Assembly (NCBI RefSeq): GCF_900104925.1
Contig: NZ_LT629735.1
Location: 3,765,001 to 3,829,000, forward strand
Source of the DNA: Opitutus sp. GAS368
GTDB lineage: Bacteria; Verrucomicrobiota; Verrucomicrobiia; Opitutales; Opitutaceae
DNA: 64,000 bases
Reading direction: 5' to 3'
Part shown: positions 24,971-34,202 of the stretch, piece by piece
Position numbering within the stretch: the stretch's first letter is position 1
Layout: each line of letters starts with the position of its first letter
The notes under the pieces: model-generated
Told to the model about the DNA's origin: nothing
Seen by the model: the letters and a program-made list of their open reading frames with translations, nothing else
The model's database searches: none
Program-made: the position numbers and the translations under genes

Positions 24971-25972
24971 TCATGGCACAGTGACGCGAATCGCGCCAGC
25001 CTCGCCGACGGTGAGCAGGGTGCCATCGCCGGCATCGATGACGTCGGCCACGCTGGTGCCGAAATCGGCCGGCTGCCAGGGGCTGAACACGCGGCCGCCA
25101 TCGCGGCTCACGAAGAAGTTGCCGCCCTGGCCGGCGAGCACGATGAGGCCGGCGGGCAGCCGCACGCCGCCCATGATGAGGACCTGCACGGCGCTGTTTT
25201 GCGGCTCCCACCTGGCCCCGTGGTCCTCCGAGCGCAGGATGTGACCGCGCAGGCCGTAAACGATCACGCGGCCGTTATCGAGGGGCAGGGCGCCGAAGAG
25301 CGAGCCTTCGTAAGGCACCTCGGATTTGATCCACGCCTTGCCTCCGTCATGGGACACCAGCAACAAGCCGCCCTCACCCGCGAGGTAGAGATAACCGTCA
25401 AGGCCCTCCGTGATCCGGTTGTAGTGCACCTCGTCTGCGGATGGCTTGGCCGTGGTCCAGGTTTTTCCGCCGTCCGTCGTCGCGACGAACTTGCCATAGG
25501 CCCCAACGGCAAACCCATGGGTCGCGTTGCGGAAAAGCACGGAGAGGTAGACGGTCTCGAGGTCCTTGCCAGTGTCCTGTCGCGTCCAGGTCAAGCCGCC
25601 GTCGCCGGTCGCGAGGATGACGCCATCATGGCCGACGGCCCAACCGTGCTGGGCGTCGGGGAAGGAGACACCGGTCAACAGGGCGCGGGTCGGGGCGAGG
25701 CTCTGCGTCCAGCTGCGGCCCTGGTCGGCCGAGAGCAGCACGTGCCCCCGCTCGCCGACGGCGACGAGCCGGTCCCCGGCGTAGGCGACCGCGAGCAGGA
25801 GTGACTTCGAGGCCAGCGGGGCCAACTCCGAGGTCTCGGCGGCGCCCGAAGTGAGAGTGAAAGTGAGAGTAAGGGTGAGAAACAGCCATGCCCTGTAGCG
25901 GCGGTCTATGACCGCCGACAAACGGAAACGGCGGTCACAGACCGCCGCTACAGGATTCGACTGGCTCGGCAT
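24971..25972 (-). CDS. YCF48/BNR-repeat beta-propeller protein, secreted
   Basis: 333 residues. After the signal peptide come about six propeller blades with recurring Asp-box units such as SADQGRSWTQS, TGDGGLTWTRQ, TTDGGKTWTTA, SHDGGKAWIKS and SRDGGRVFSPW. This is the YCF48/HCF136-like fold seen beside DUF1329/DUF1302 genes. The N-terminus is odd: codons 7-26 are an in-frame TGTAG palindrome, and the hydrophobic core (LTLTLTFTLT) is encoded by a purine-rich repeat. The ATG at 25972 is a guess; another lies at 26011. A terminator upstream (26015-26042) means it needs its own promoter or read-through. Confidence 0.82.
   Translation of the reverse strand: MPSQSNPVAAVCDRRFRLSAVIDRRYRAWLFLTLTLTFTLTSGAAETSELAPLASKSLLLAVAYAGDRLVAVGERGHVLLSADQGRSWTQSLAPTRALLTGVSFPDAQHGWAVGHDGVILATGDGGLTWTRQDTGKDLETVYLSVLFRNATHGFAVGAYGKFVATTDGGKTWTTAKPSADEVHYNRITEGLDGYLYLAGEGGLLLVSHDGGKAWIKSEVPYEGSLFGALPLDNGRVIVYGLRGHILRSEDHGARWEPQNSAVQVLIMGGVRLPAGLIVLAGQGGNFFVSRDGGRVFSPWQPADFGTSVADVIDAGDGTLLTVGEAGAIRVTVP
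25894..25952. repeat. TGTAG-ended palindrome inside the YCF48 coding start
   Basis: Same type as 24872-24942, with outer arms TGTAGCGGCGGTCTATGACC and GGTCACAGACCGCCGCTACA. The frame stays open through it and yields residues rich in Arg, Val and Ala just before the signal-peptide core. Confidence 0.88.
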
Positions 25973-26014
25973 GGCTGAGTGAATGATTCTCCGTGGGGCC
26001 GAATGACACACAAG

Positions 26015-26042
26015 AAAAAGGGCGGCCGGTGAGGGCCGCCCT
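26015..26042 (-). terminator. Rho-independent terminator after DUF1329
   Basis: On the minus strand GGGCGGCC-CTCAC-CGGCCGCCC is followed by five T. It lies 16 bp after the DUF1329 stop and upstream of the YCF48 gene, so it splits the envelope cluster into two transcripts. Confidence 0.88.
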
Positions 26043-26057
26043 TGGGCTTAAGTTGGG

Positions 26058-27446
26058 TCAGCGCACACCTTCCTGGCGCAGGGTGGCCGGGGTGTAATCC
26101 GCCGGGGTGCGGACCAGGCTGAAGTCATACATCTTGGCCTCGTTGTCGAGACCGATGGCGAGATAGCGGCCGGCGAGCAGGTCGGTGTGGACCTCCAGCG
26201 TGCTCCAGAAGGTCAGGGCATCATAGTAGTTGATGCAGTGGGCCTCGGAGACGCGCCACAGCTGGCCGCGACTGTCGTATTGGTCGACCGCGAGGATCTG
26301 CCAGCTGTCCTCGTCGACATAGAAGGTGCGCCGGCTGTAAACGTGGTTGGTGCCGGCCTTCAGGGTGGCGTCCACGACCCACACGCGGTGGAGCTCATAG
26401 CGGGTGAGGTCCTGGTTGATGTGGAGGGGCTTCAAGATGTCGCTGTATTTGAGCGAATCGCTGTGCAGCTTGTAGGAATTGTAGGGCACATACATTTCCT
26501 TTTTGCCGACGAGCTTCCAGTCGTAGCGGTCGGGCGCGCCGTTGAACATGTCGAACTGGTCGGACGTGCGCATGTTGTCGGCGGCGGTGCCGGGATTGTC
26601 GTAGGCGACATTGGGCGCGCGGCGGACGCGGCGCTGGCCGGTGTTGTAGAGCCAGGCGCGGCGCGGCTCCTTCACCTGGTCCATCGTCTCGTGCACGACG
26701 AGGATGGAGCCGGCGAGGCGGGCGGGCGCGATGACGGCCTGCTTGAAGTAGATGAGGACGTTGTCGAGGTCCTTCTCGTGGATGCCATCGCGAACGTAGT
26801 TGAAAAGGAACTCGTCATCGAAATTCACGAGGTTGTAGCTGCCGTTGCGCTGCGGGGCCGCCTGGCTGATGTGGCGGCTGGCCGCGACGCCGCGGTAGCG
26901 GGTGAGGTGGTTCCAGATCACCTCGAGGCCGTTCTGCGGGATCGGGAACGGGATGCCGATGACGGCGCCGGTGATGCCGTTGCCGCCCGCGGTGAGCGCG
27001 GCGGTGGTGGCGTATTGCTTCGTGGCGTCGTAGATGCGCTGTGGGTTCGAGGCGCTGCGGTGCGTCGGGTAGACCGGCATCTTGTAGTCCGCATATGCCT
27101 TCAGCAGGGCGAGTTGGCCGGCGGTGAGCTTGTCGGCATATTTGTCCGCGTTGGCCCCCGTGATGGTGAAGAGCACCGCGTCGTCCTTGTAGGGATCGGG
27201 GTGGTGCATGCCCGGGGTGTAGCCGGCGGGCGGGGTGGTGATGCCGCCGGTCCAGGCAGGGATGGAGCCATCGGCGTTGCCGGCCTTCTCGCCGCCGAGG
27301 GGCGTAAGGTCGTTGCCGAGGCGGCTGGCGTCGGCGGCGGAGATGCCGGCGTGCAAACTGAGAGCGACGGACCCGCCTACGCACAGGAGTGCTACGGCGA
27401 GGCTGCGCAGAAGACAGAGGACGGACAGAAGATTTTTCGTTTTCAT
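26058..27446 (-). CDS. DUF1329 outer-membrane lipoprotein-sorting-like protein
   Basis: 462 residues with a Sec signal peptide (about residues 10-34). The mature part carries the DUF1329 features: LGNDLTPLGGEKAGNADGSI near the start (gene family hallmark), PAWTGGI, then RRAWLYNTGQRRVRRAPNVA around residue 270 and RRTFYVDEDSWQILAVDQYD around 380. The fold is LolA/LolB-like, suggesting periplasmic carriage of a hydrophobic ligand. The start of the signal peptide reads through a repeat related to 14036-14060. It begins 19 bp after the DUF1302 stop and ends at a terminator. Confidence 0.92.
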   Translation of the reverse strand: MKTKNLLSVLCLLRSLAVALLCVGGSVALSLHAGISAADASRLGNDLTPLGGEKAGNADGSIPAWTGGITTPPAGYTPGMHHPDPYKDDAVLFTITGANADKYADKLTAGQLALLKAYADYKMPVYPTHRSASNPQRIYDATKQYATTAALTAGGNGITGAVIGIPFPIPQNGLEVIWNHLTRYRGVAASRHISQAAPQRNGSYNLVNFDDEFLFNYVRDGIHEKDLDNVLIYFKQAVIAPARLAGSILVVHETMDQVKEPRRAWLYNTGQRRVRRAPNVAYDNPGTAADNMRTSDQFDMFNGAPDRYDWKLVGKKEMYVPYNSYKLHSDSLKYSDILKPLHINQDLTRYELHRVWVVDATLKAGTNHVYSRRTFYVDEDSWQILAVDQYDSRGQLWRVSEAHCINYYDALTFWSTLEVHTDLLAGRYLAIGLDNEAKMYDFSLVRTPADYTPATLRQEGVR

Positions 27447-27465
27447 GTAGTGAGGGGTCGGCGGG

Positions 27466-29451
27466 TTAGAACGAATACTTCAGGTTGCAGGAGACGTAAT
27501 CGCGGTCGCTGAGCAGATTGTAGCGGCCGGCGCCGAAGAAGCTCACGTAGCGCAGCTCGACGCCCCAAGAGTCCTGGAAGTTGAAGTCCGCGCCGAGGGT
27601 GATCGTCTTGCGCCCGTGGATGAAGTTGCCCATCGGCAGCGGCGTGTTGCCGCCGACGTCGTGGCTGAAGACCAGCAGGGGCGATACGTTCACGCCTTTG
27701 AAGGCGTTGTTGTAGTCGAGGCGGCCCACCAGCTGGTAGCCCCACGAGAAGGTGTCGGCGAAGGCCGAGGCCGGCTCGGACAGCGGCAGGACGCCCGAGG
27801 CGTTGCTGCCCGAGTTGTTCATATAGTTGATGTCGCCGCCGACGAAGGTGCCGGAGCCGTCAAAGCGCAGCGTGCTTTTGCTCGGCAGGTCGGCTTTCAC
27901 GAACCCGACCTCGCCGATGAAGGTGCTCTGGTCGGCGCCGAAGAAGCCGCGGGTGACCTTGGTGGCCGTCATCTGGCCGGTCCAGACCTTGGTGCGGCGG
28001 AAGCCGGGGATGTAGGTGTTGAGGGCATAGGCGCCGAGCTGGTTGTTGGCGCCGAAGCGTGCGCTGAGCGGGGAGAGCGCGGCGAAGAGGAGTTCGACGT
28101 CATCCACCTGCAGCGGCTGGTTGTCCCGGTAGCTGATCTCACCCTGGATCGCGACGCCCTTGACGCTGGTGTTGAAGCTGGCGCCCCAGAGGTGAATGTC
28201 CGGCGGGAATTCGATGATGTACTGGCCGGTGGCGGCGGCGACGAGCAGTTCGCGCTGCCCGATCTGTCCGGTGACGCCCGCGACCGTGGGCAGCAGCGCC
28301 TGCAGGGGCGTGAGCACGGCGAGCGTCTGCGTCGCGGTCGGATCACCGAGCGAGGCGCCGATGAGGACCTGGAGCGCGAGGGCCGGCGGCACGCCCGCGG
28401 CGGTGGCGGACGGCACCAGTCCGCCCATGAAGGCGGCGTTGCCCAGGAGGGCCGCGGCCGAATCGGACACGACCTTCGCGCCGTTGACCGGCACTGTCGG
28501 CGTCATGGCGGAGATGACCGGCAGACGGCTATGGTAGTTCATGTAGTAGAGGCCGAACTCCGTGTCGCCGAGGCCATGGGCCAGCCACTTGAGGTTGAGT
28601 CCATACTGGCCGGCGTTGCCCGGCTCGCGGTCCGTGCCGCGATAGATGGCGCCAAGGCCGGAGCTGTCCCCGATGGCCCCGAAGCCCAGGTAGACCTTCG
28701 TGCCACCCTGGGCGACAAAATCGTTGGTGCTGAAATAGGTGCCCGGCGGATCGATGCGGGTGCGCTGCCAGTCGAAGAGGTAGAAGGCCTCGGCGCTGAG
28801 CGATTCCGTCAGGGTGATCGAGCCGGAGGCCATCATGAGGGGGCGCAGTGCCTCCTTGAGCTCGGAGCCGGGGGTGCGGAGCTTGGCGACGTCGATCGGG
28901 TTGATGGAATTGACGCCATTGGGGATGAAGGTGCTCTCGCCCCAGCTCAGCACCTGGCGGCCGACGCGGAAGCTCACCGGCATGCTGCCGATATTCGCGT
29001 TGAAGTAGGCGTAGGCGTCGAGCAGCTCGGCGCCCGCGCCGACGACTTTCTGCGCCTGATCGGTCAGCTGCGTGTGCGGGCGGACGCCGTTGGAGTTCAT
29101 GAGGTCGTTGAAATAAAACCCCCGCACGAACAGGCCGGCCTGCTGGTATTTGATGAGCAGGTCGTGGTTGGCCTTCACCAGGAAGGAGTCAAAGCCCTGT
29201 TTGTAGTTGAGGTCGCCGTCGTCGGCGTTGACCGAGCGCTGGAGGCCGCCGTTGGCGAGGCCGTAGAAGTTCGGGTCGGGGGCATTCAAACGGAAGAGGC
29301 TGCCGACCGAGATGGTCGTGTCGAAGCTGCCTTTGGCCTCGCCGAGCTCGAAGAGAAACGCCCGGGCGGTGGGCGCGATGCCGAGAGCGAGGATCAGGCT
29401 GACGGCGACCGGGAGGCGCAGGCAACGGGGGGTGGCTTTGCGTAGGTTCAT
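27466..29451 (-). CDS. DUF1302 outer-membrane protein
   Basis: 661 residues. The signal peptide (about 1-31) is followed by FELGEAKGSFDTTISVGSLF and a series of amphipathic strands ending in KYSF, with a terminal Phe as in outer-membrane beta-barrels. Family signs include VRVGRQVLSWGEST-like text (SFRVGRQVLSWGESTFIPNG, about 157-176) and NPIDVAKLRTPGSELKEALR. DUF1302 barrels are consistently encoded with DUF1329. It is the first gene of the minus-strand set and is divergent from uvrA. Confidence 0.92.
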   Translation of the reverse strand: MNLRKATPRCLRLPVAVSLILALGIAPTARAFLFELGEAKGSFDTTISVGSLFRLNAPDPNFYGLANGGLQRSVNADDGDLNYKQGFDSFLVKANHDLLIKYQQAGLFVRGFYFNDLMNSNGVRPHTQLTDQAQKVVGAGAELLDAYAYFNANIGSMPVSFRVGRQVLSWGESTFIPNGVNSINPIDVAKLRTPGSELKEALRPLMMASGSITLTESLSAEAFYLFDWQRTRIDPPGTYFSTNDFVAQGGTKVYLGFGAIGDSSGLGAIYRGTDREPGNAGQYGLNLKWLAHGLGDTEFGLYYMNYHSRLPVISAMTPTVPVNGAKVVSDSAAALLGNAAFMGGLVPSATAAGVPPALALQVLIGASLGDPTATQTLAVLTPLQALLPTVAGVTGQIGQRELLVAAATGQYIIEFPPDIHLWGASFNTSVKGVAIQGEISYRDNQPLQVDDVELLFAALSPLSARFGANNQLGAYALNTYIPGFRRTKVWTGQMTATKVTRGFFGADQSTFIGEVGFVKADLPSKSTLRFDGSGTFVGGDINYMNNSGSNASGVLPLSEPASAFADTFSWGYQLVGRLDYNNAFKGVNVSPLLVFSHDVGGNTPLPMGNFIHGRKTITLGADFNFQDSWGVELRYVSFFGAGRYNLLSDRDYVSCNLKYSF

Positions 29452-29649
29452 AGCGGATTACACAATGCGCCTCAGGGGAGGCGGGGTTAGGGTGGGGTGG
29501 GGAACAAGCCGACCGGCGGCTTGGATTTTGCTGGCGGCCATGAAGCTGGCTTTAGACCGTGACTTCAAGTGCTAAACCGCAGCCAGGCAGGGGCTTCTTT
29601 TTTGATTAGCCTTTTGACGCCCGGCTCAAAACGACAACCTTGGGAGGCC

Positions 29650-32556
29650 ATGGACGCCACGACGCACCTCCACATCAAGGGAGCCCGGGAGCACAATCTC
29701 CGGAACCTGGAGCTGCGCATCCCGCGGGGCAGGCTCGTCGTGCTCACCGGGCCCAGCGGCTCGGGCAAATCGTCGCTGGCGTTCGACACGATCTACGCCG
29801 AGGGCTACCGCAAATACATGGAGAGCCTCTCCGCGTCGGCGCGCCAGGTCCTCGAGCAGCTCAAGCGGCCCGATGTCGACTTCATCCACGGCCTGTCGCC
29901 CGTGCTGGCCATCGAGCAGCGCACCGGCGGCGGTTCGCCCCGCAGCACGGTGGCGACGGTCACCGAGGTGGCCGACTACGCGCGCCTGCTCTGGGCGCTT
30001 TGCGGCGAACAGCGCTGCCCGAAGGACGGCGGCCGCGTGGAGAAACGCTCGCTCGACGACTGCCTCAACCAGCTTTTCCGCGACGCTCCCGGCGAACGCG
30101 CCATCATCCTCGCTCCGTGGATGACCGCCAAGCCATCGGTGTTGCGCGACGAACTGCCGCGCCTCCACCAGCGGGGCTTCCAACGCGTGCGCATCGCCGG
30201 CGAGATCAGGTCCCTCGACGAGCCGCGCCTCGTGCCCAACGGCGCGGAGGAGCTGGTGGTGGAGCTCGTCGTCGACCGCGTGCAGGTCACGGCCGAGCAG
30301 CGCAGCCGGCTGGCCGACTCGCTCGAGCTGGCCTTCCGGGAGGGCGGCAACCGCGCCCTCGTGCTGGCGCAAAAGGGCCCCGACGCGCCGTGGCGCGAGA
30401 TCAATCTCAGCCAGAGCCTCAGCTGCGCCATCTGCGGCGACGTGTTCGAGCCGCTCACGCCGCGGCATTTTTCCTTCAACCACGCCGAGGGTGCCTGCGA
30501 GACCTGCGGCGGACTCGGCCGGCAGATGACGTTCAGCGAGGAGCTGATCGTGCCGAAACCGGAGAAGTCCGTGCGCGAGGGCGCCATCAAGCCCTGGCGC
30601 ATCGGCGGCCGGAACCTGATCATCCGCCACAGTTCCATTCTGAAGCAGCTCGCCGAACAGCTGCCCTACAACCCGGAGACGCCGTGGCAGGACCTGCCGG
30701 CGGAAATCCGGCACACGCTCCTGCACGGCGCCGGCGAGCGGCTGTTCAGCTTCCGGGTGCGCCGCACGCAGCGGGCCGAGTCCAGGCCGTTTCCCGGGGT
30801 CATCGCGCTGCTCGAGGCCGGGCGGCGCGAATCGCGCAGCGACGGCTACCGCGCCCGCCTCGCGACCTTCATGACGAGCGGCGACTGCCCGTCGTGCCAC
30901 GGCCTGCGGCTCAACGCCCGCAGCGCGGCGGTGCGCCTGGGTGTAGGGTCGGCGCTTGCGCCGACCGCGCTTCCAGCTGCAGGCAAGGTCGTCGCAAGCA
31001 ACGACCCTACAGGGATCGGTTTCGCGCAGTTCATGGCGCTCGATATCCGGCATGCGCTGCAATTCACACAAGGCCTGCGGACCGTCCTGCCGGCCACCGA
31101 CGCCGTGCGCGAGGTGCTGGACGGTGTGACCCAGCGGTTGCACTTCCTGGACGAGACCGGCCTCGGCTATCTCACGCTCGACCGCGAATATCCCACGCTC
31201 TCCGGTGGCGAGGCGCAGCGCGTCCGGCTGGCGACACAGCTCGGCATGGGTCTGGTCGGCGTGATCTACGTGCTGGACGAGCCCAGCATCGGCCTGCACG
31301 CCCACGACAACCAGCGGCTGCTGGCCACGCTGCGCGAACTGCGCGATCGGGGCAACACGGTGCTGGTGGTCGAGCACGATGCCGACACGATCCGCATCGC
31401 CGACGAACTGATCGAACTCGGGCCCGGCGCGGGCACCGAGGGCGGCCAGATCCTTTTCCAGGGCTCGCCGGCCGACTGCGCGAAGCTGCCGGCGTCGGCG
31501 TCGCGCACGGGCGCCTATCTGGCCGGCAAGCTCGGCGTCGTGAAAGACGGCAAGACCAAGCCGCCCGACGACCGCTGGCTGACAGTCAAGGGCGCGACCG
31601 AGCACAACCTCAAGAATGCCGAGGCGAGATTTCCCGTCGGTTTGCTGACCTGCGTCACGGGCGTCTCCGGCTCGGGCAAAAGTTCCCTCGTGAACGACAT
31701 CCTCGCCACCGCCGCCGCGCGGAAGCTCAACGGCGCGAAGACGCTGCCGGGCCGCCATCGCGGCCTCACCGGGCTCGAGTATTTTGAAAAGGCGGTGGTG
31801 GTGGACCAGGAGCCCATTGGTCGCAGTCCGCGCTCCAATCCGGCGAGCTACGTCGGCCTGCTCGACCTCCTGCGCGATCTGTTCGCGAAGCTGCCCCTCG
31901 CCAAGGTGCGCGGCTACAAGGCGAACCGTTTCAGCTTCAATGTGCGCGGCGGCCGCTGCGAGCGCTGCCAGGGCGACGGCCAGATCAGGTTGGACATGCA
32001 GTTCATGGCCGACGCCTACGCGCCGTGCCCGAGCTGCGACGGCCGGCGTTTCAACCGCGAGACGCTGGAGGTGCGCTTCCACGGGAAGAGCATCGCCGAC
32101 GTGCTGGCCCTGACGGTGCGCGAGGCGATGGAGCTGTTCCGCGCCGTGCCGCGCATCATAGAGAAGCTGGCAACGCTCGACGCCGTCGGCCTCGGCTACC
32201 TGCAGCTCGGCCAGTCCGCCACCACGCTCTCGGGCGGCGAGGCGCAGCGCATCAAGCTCTCGCTCGAGCTGAGCAAGCGCGAGCAGGGCACCACGCTCTA
32301 CATCCTCGACGAACCCACGACGGGGCTGCACTGGACCGACATCCAGCGCCTGATGGACCTGCTCTTCAAGCTGCGCGACGCCGGCAACACGCTGGTCGTG
32401 ATCGAGCACAACCTCGACGTCATCAAGCTGGCCGATTGGGTCATCGACCTCGGCCCGGGCGGCGGCCCGGACGGCGGCGAGATCGTGTATGCCGGGCCGG
32501 TGGATGGACTTGCGAAGGAGCCACGCTCCCTGACGGGGCGGGCGGTGAAAGGGTAG
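29650..32556 (+). CDS. uvrA: Excinuclease ABC subunit A
   Basis: 968 residues. Two ABC ATPase units: Walker [15 protein letters not shown] (about 35) and [13 protein letters not shown] (about 650), two LSGGEAQR signatures, and DEPSIGLH and DEPTTGLH. Two zinc fingers are visible: C-x2-C...C-x2-C around CAICGDVF and CETCGG, and CERCQGDG with CPSCDG. It recognises DNA lesions for nucleotide excision repair. Residues about 431-454 are an in-frame TGTAG palindrome with no counterpart in E. coli UvrA, lying between AAVRL and [15 protein letters not shown]. The stop TAG belongs to the next palindrome. Whether this is the main UvrA or a second paralogue cannot be told. Confidence 0.93.
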   Translation: MDATTHLHIKGAREHNLRNLELRIPRGRLVVLTGPSGSGKSSLAFDTIYAEGYRKYMESLSASARQVLEQLKRPDVDFIHGLSPVLAIEQRTGGGSPRSTVATVTEVADYARLLWALCGEQRCPKDGGRVEKRSLDDCLNQLFRDAPGERAIILAPWMTAKPSVLRDELPRLHQRGFQRVRIAGEIRSLDEPRLVPNGAEELVVELVVDRVQVTAEQRSRLADSLELAFREGGNRALVLAQKGPDAPWREINLSQSLSCAICGDVFEPLTPRHFSFNHAEGACETCGGLGRQMTFSEELIVPKPEKSVREGAIKPWRIGGRNLIIRHSSILKQLAEQLPYNPETPWQDLPAEIRHTLLHGAGERLFSFRVRRTQRAESRPFPGVIALLEAGRRESRSDGYRARLATFMTSGDCPSCHGLRLNARSAAVRLGVGSALAPTALPAAGKVVASNDPTGIGFAQFMALDIRHALQFTQGLRTVLPATDAVREVLDGVTQRLHFLDETGLGYLTLDREYPTLSGGEAQRVRLATQLGMGLVGVIYVLDEPSIGLHAHDNQRLLATLRELRDRGNTVLVVEHDADTIRIADELIELGPGAGTEGGQILFQGSPADCAKLPASASRTGAYLAGKLGVVKDGKTKPPDDRWLTVKGATEHNLKNAEARFPVGLLTCVTGVSGSGKSSLVNDILATAAARKLNGAKTLPGRHRGLTGLEYFEKAVVVDQEPIGRSPRSNPASYVGLLDLLRDLFAKLPLAKVRGYKANRFSFNVRGGRCERCQGDGQIRLDMQFMADAYAPCPSCDGRRFNRETLEVRFHGKSIADVLALTVREAMELFRAVPRIIEKLATLDAVGLGYLQLGQSATTLSGGEAQRIKLSLELSKREQGTTLYILDEPTTGLHWTDIQRLMDLLFKLRDAGNTLVVIEHNLDVIKLADWVIDLGPGGGPDGGEIVYAGPVDGLAKEPRSLTGRAVKG
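30942..31011. repeat. TGTAG-ended palindrome inserted in frame in uvrA
   Basis: TGTAGGGTCGGCGCTTGCGC and GTCGTCGCAAGCAACGACCCTACA, each with its own small hairpin. Same type as 7437-7499 and 44546-44618. It adds about 24 codons without closing the frame. Confidence 0.9.
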
Positions 32557-32607
32557 GGCGAATCCTCCGGATGAGCCGCGGCTCGTCGAGGACGACTCGC
32601 CCTACCC
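32551..32607. repeat. GGGTAGGGCGA palindrome after uvrA
   Basis: GGGTAGGGCGAATCCTCCGG at the left and GAGGACGACTCGCCCTACCC at the right. The left end contains the uvrA TAG stop. Confidence 0.85.
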
Positions 32608-32681
32608 ATAGAACCCTGCAACTTTGGGCCCGGCGGCGGTGTGCTAGGGGAGTCGCAACGTTCTCCCCAACCCAATCCGCC

Positions 32682-33263
32682 ATGAAAAACCTGATCCGTT
32701 CCGCCTTTGCCGCCGCGACCCTGTCGCTGGCTTTGACCGCGTTTGCCTCCGCCGCCGAAGTTGAAACCGGCGCCATCGATATCGGCCAGCTGATGCCCTC
32801 CGCCAAGGGCAAGTTCGTCGAGATCAACCTTTCCCCGGCCCTGCTCAAGTTCGCGGCCCGCATCGCGGCCCGCCAGGAGCCCGAGACCGCCGAGCTTATC
32901 CGCAACCTCAAGAGCATCCGCGTCAATGTCGTCGGACTCGATGACTCCAACCGCGCCGCCACCACCGAGCAGATCGAGGGTGTCCGACGCAAGCTGGAGA
33001 CGCAGGGTTGGACCAAGATGGTCACCGTCCGCGAGCAGGACGGCGGCGACAACGTCGACATCCACGTCAAGCAGCACGGCGAGGAATCCATCGATGGCCT
33101 GGTCGTCACCGTGCTGGACAAGAAGGGCGAGGCCGTCTTCGTGAACATCGTCGGTAACATCAACGCCGACCAGCTCGCGCAGATCGCCGACAAGTTCGAC
33201 ATCGAGCCCCTGCGCAAGCTTCACCTGAAGATCGAGGCCAAGAAGAAGGCGAAGGAAGTCTAA
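32682..33263 (+). CDS. DUF4252 domain protein, secreted
   Basis: 193 residues with a Sec signal peptide (AAATLSLALTAFASAAE). The mature part fits DUF4252: a helix with NLKSIRVNVVGLDD, EGVRRKLETQGWTKMVTVRE, then DNVDIHVKQHGEESIDGLVV and AVFVNIVGNINADQLAQI. These are small alpha/beta periplasmic proteins of unknown role. The next gene (33361) shares the order of these segments, so the two may be distant paralogues. Confidence 0.85.
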   Translation: MKNLIRSAFAAATLSLALTAFASAAEVETGAIDIGQLMPSAKGKFVEINLSPALLKFAARIAARQEPETAELIRNLKSIRVNVVGLDDSNRAATTEQIEGVRRKLETQGWTKMVTVREQDGGDNVDIHVKQHGEESIDGLVVTVLDKKGEAVFVNIVGNINADQLAQIADKFDIEPLRKLHLKIEAKKKAKEV

Positions 33264-33267
33264 TTCA

Positions 33268-33350
33268 GAAACCTGAAACCTGACTTTCCTTACACCGAGC
33301 GACGCGCTTGAAGCCATCCTCAGGTCTCAGGTTTCAAGTTTCAGGTTTCT
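33268..33350. repeat. CAGGTTTC hairpin
   Basis: AGAAACCTGAAACCTGA at the left and TCAGGTTTCAAGTTTCAGGT at the right form a long imperfect hairpin between two similar genes. Confidence 0.85.
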
Positions 33351-33360
33351 CCCCACTACC

Positions 33361-33987
33361 ATGAATCCTCCGCCCCAAGCTCCCGCGCCCCGCCGCCCTG
33401 TCTGGCGGTGGGTGTTGCTCGGGGTCGGCATCTGCCTCGCGCCCTTTCTGGTGCTCGGCGCCGTGGCCCTCAGCTACCTGACGCTGGACAGTGACGTGCG
33501 GGTGCTGCGCCAGCACCTGATGGCTGCGACCGATGCCAGCTGGCACACCAAAGTCCAGATGAGCCTCGGCCGGGCCACCCTGGGCGCGATCGGGCAGGGG
33601 CTGCGTTTTGTCCACGCCAAGGACGTGGCCGACGCCCGGCTGGCCCTGCGCGCCGTCCAACACGCCAGCGTGGGGGTCTATGAGCGCACTTCCGGCGGAA
33701 CCGACTGGTCCCGTGAGCGGCTTTTCACGGAGACCGACCGCGCCATGCAAAAACGCGGCTGGTCCCGCCTGGTGGGCGTCGTCGACCAAAAGGAAACCGT
33801 GCTGGTCTACGTCCAGAATGACTTGGCCGACGACGAACCGGTGGAAATCTGCGTGGCCGTCGTCAAGGACAAGGAAATGGTCGTGGCCTCCACCACGGTG
33901 GACGCGACCGCCCTGGGCGAACTGGTGGCGCAGCACACGGGCACCGATGTGAAAGGGCGCCTTCGCTTCGCGAAGCTCGGGTTTTAA
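33361..33987 (+). CDS. Membrane-anchored protein with DUF4252-like tail, unknown function
   Basis: 208 residues. A Pro-rich N-terminus and one transmembrane helix (about 18-40) precede a periplasmic region. Residues about 120-185 (DRAMQKRGWSRLVGVVDQKE, TVLVYVQNDLADDEPVEICV, ATALGELVAQHT) mirror the order of the DUF4252 core in the upstream gene: helix, GW turn, Val-rich strands, then a helix. Homology is inferred from pattern only. Confidence 0.55.
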   Translation: MNPPPQAPAPRRPVWRWVLLGVGICLAPFLVLGAVALSYLTLDSDVRVLRQHLMAATDASWHTKVQMSLGRATLGAIGQGLRFVHAKDVADARLALRAVQHASVGVYERTSGGTDWSRERLFTETDRAMQKRGWSRLVGVVDQKETVLVYVQNDLADDEPVEICVAVVKDKEMVVASTTVDATALGELVAQHTGTDVKGRLRFAKLGF

Positions 33988-33988
33988 T

Positions 33989-34045
33989 GGGTAGGGCGCG
34001 GACTCCGTTCCGCGCCGCGGCGGGCAAGGGACTGCCCGCCCTACC
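33989..34045. repeat. GTAGGGCGCGG compound palindrome
   Basis: Two hairpins, GGCGCGGACTCCGTTCCGCGCC and GGCGGGCAAGGGACTGCCCGCC, within outer GGTAGGG/CCCTACC ends. The first hairpin recurs at 47795-47816 without the second. Confidence 0.85.
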
Positions 34046-34133
34046 TTGATATCCGCGAAGGACGCCAAGTTTTGCGAAGGCCAGTCAGTGCAGGGCGGGG
34101 TCGCTCTGCCCCCGCCTTTGTTTTTGGCCTCCT

Positions 34134-34191
34134 TGTAGGAGCCTGCTTGCAGGCGATTGTTTATTGATTCGCCTGCAAGCAGGCTCCTACA
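34134..34191. repeat. TGTAG-ended palindrome, GCCTGCTTGCAGGC type, second copy
   Basis: Perfect outer arms TGTAGGAGCCTGCTTGCAGG and CCTGCAAGCAGGCTCCTACA. It ends 11 bp before the dinB start, so it occupies the place of the ribosome-binding region. Confidence 0.92.
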
Positions 34192-34202
34192 AAAGTGGTT
34201 CC

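Noticed and set aside
29626-32409. Long open frame (about 927 codons) on the minus strand, opposite uvrA
   Set aside because: Antisense shadow; the plus strand carries all UvrA motifs.
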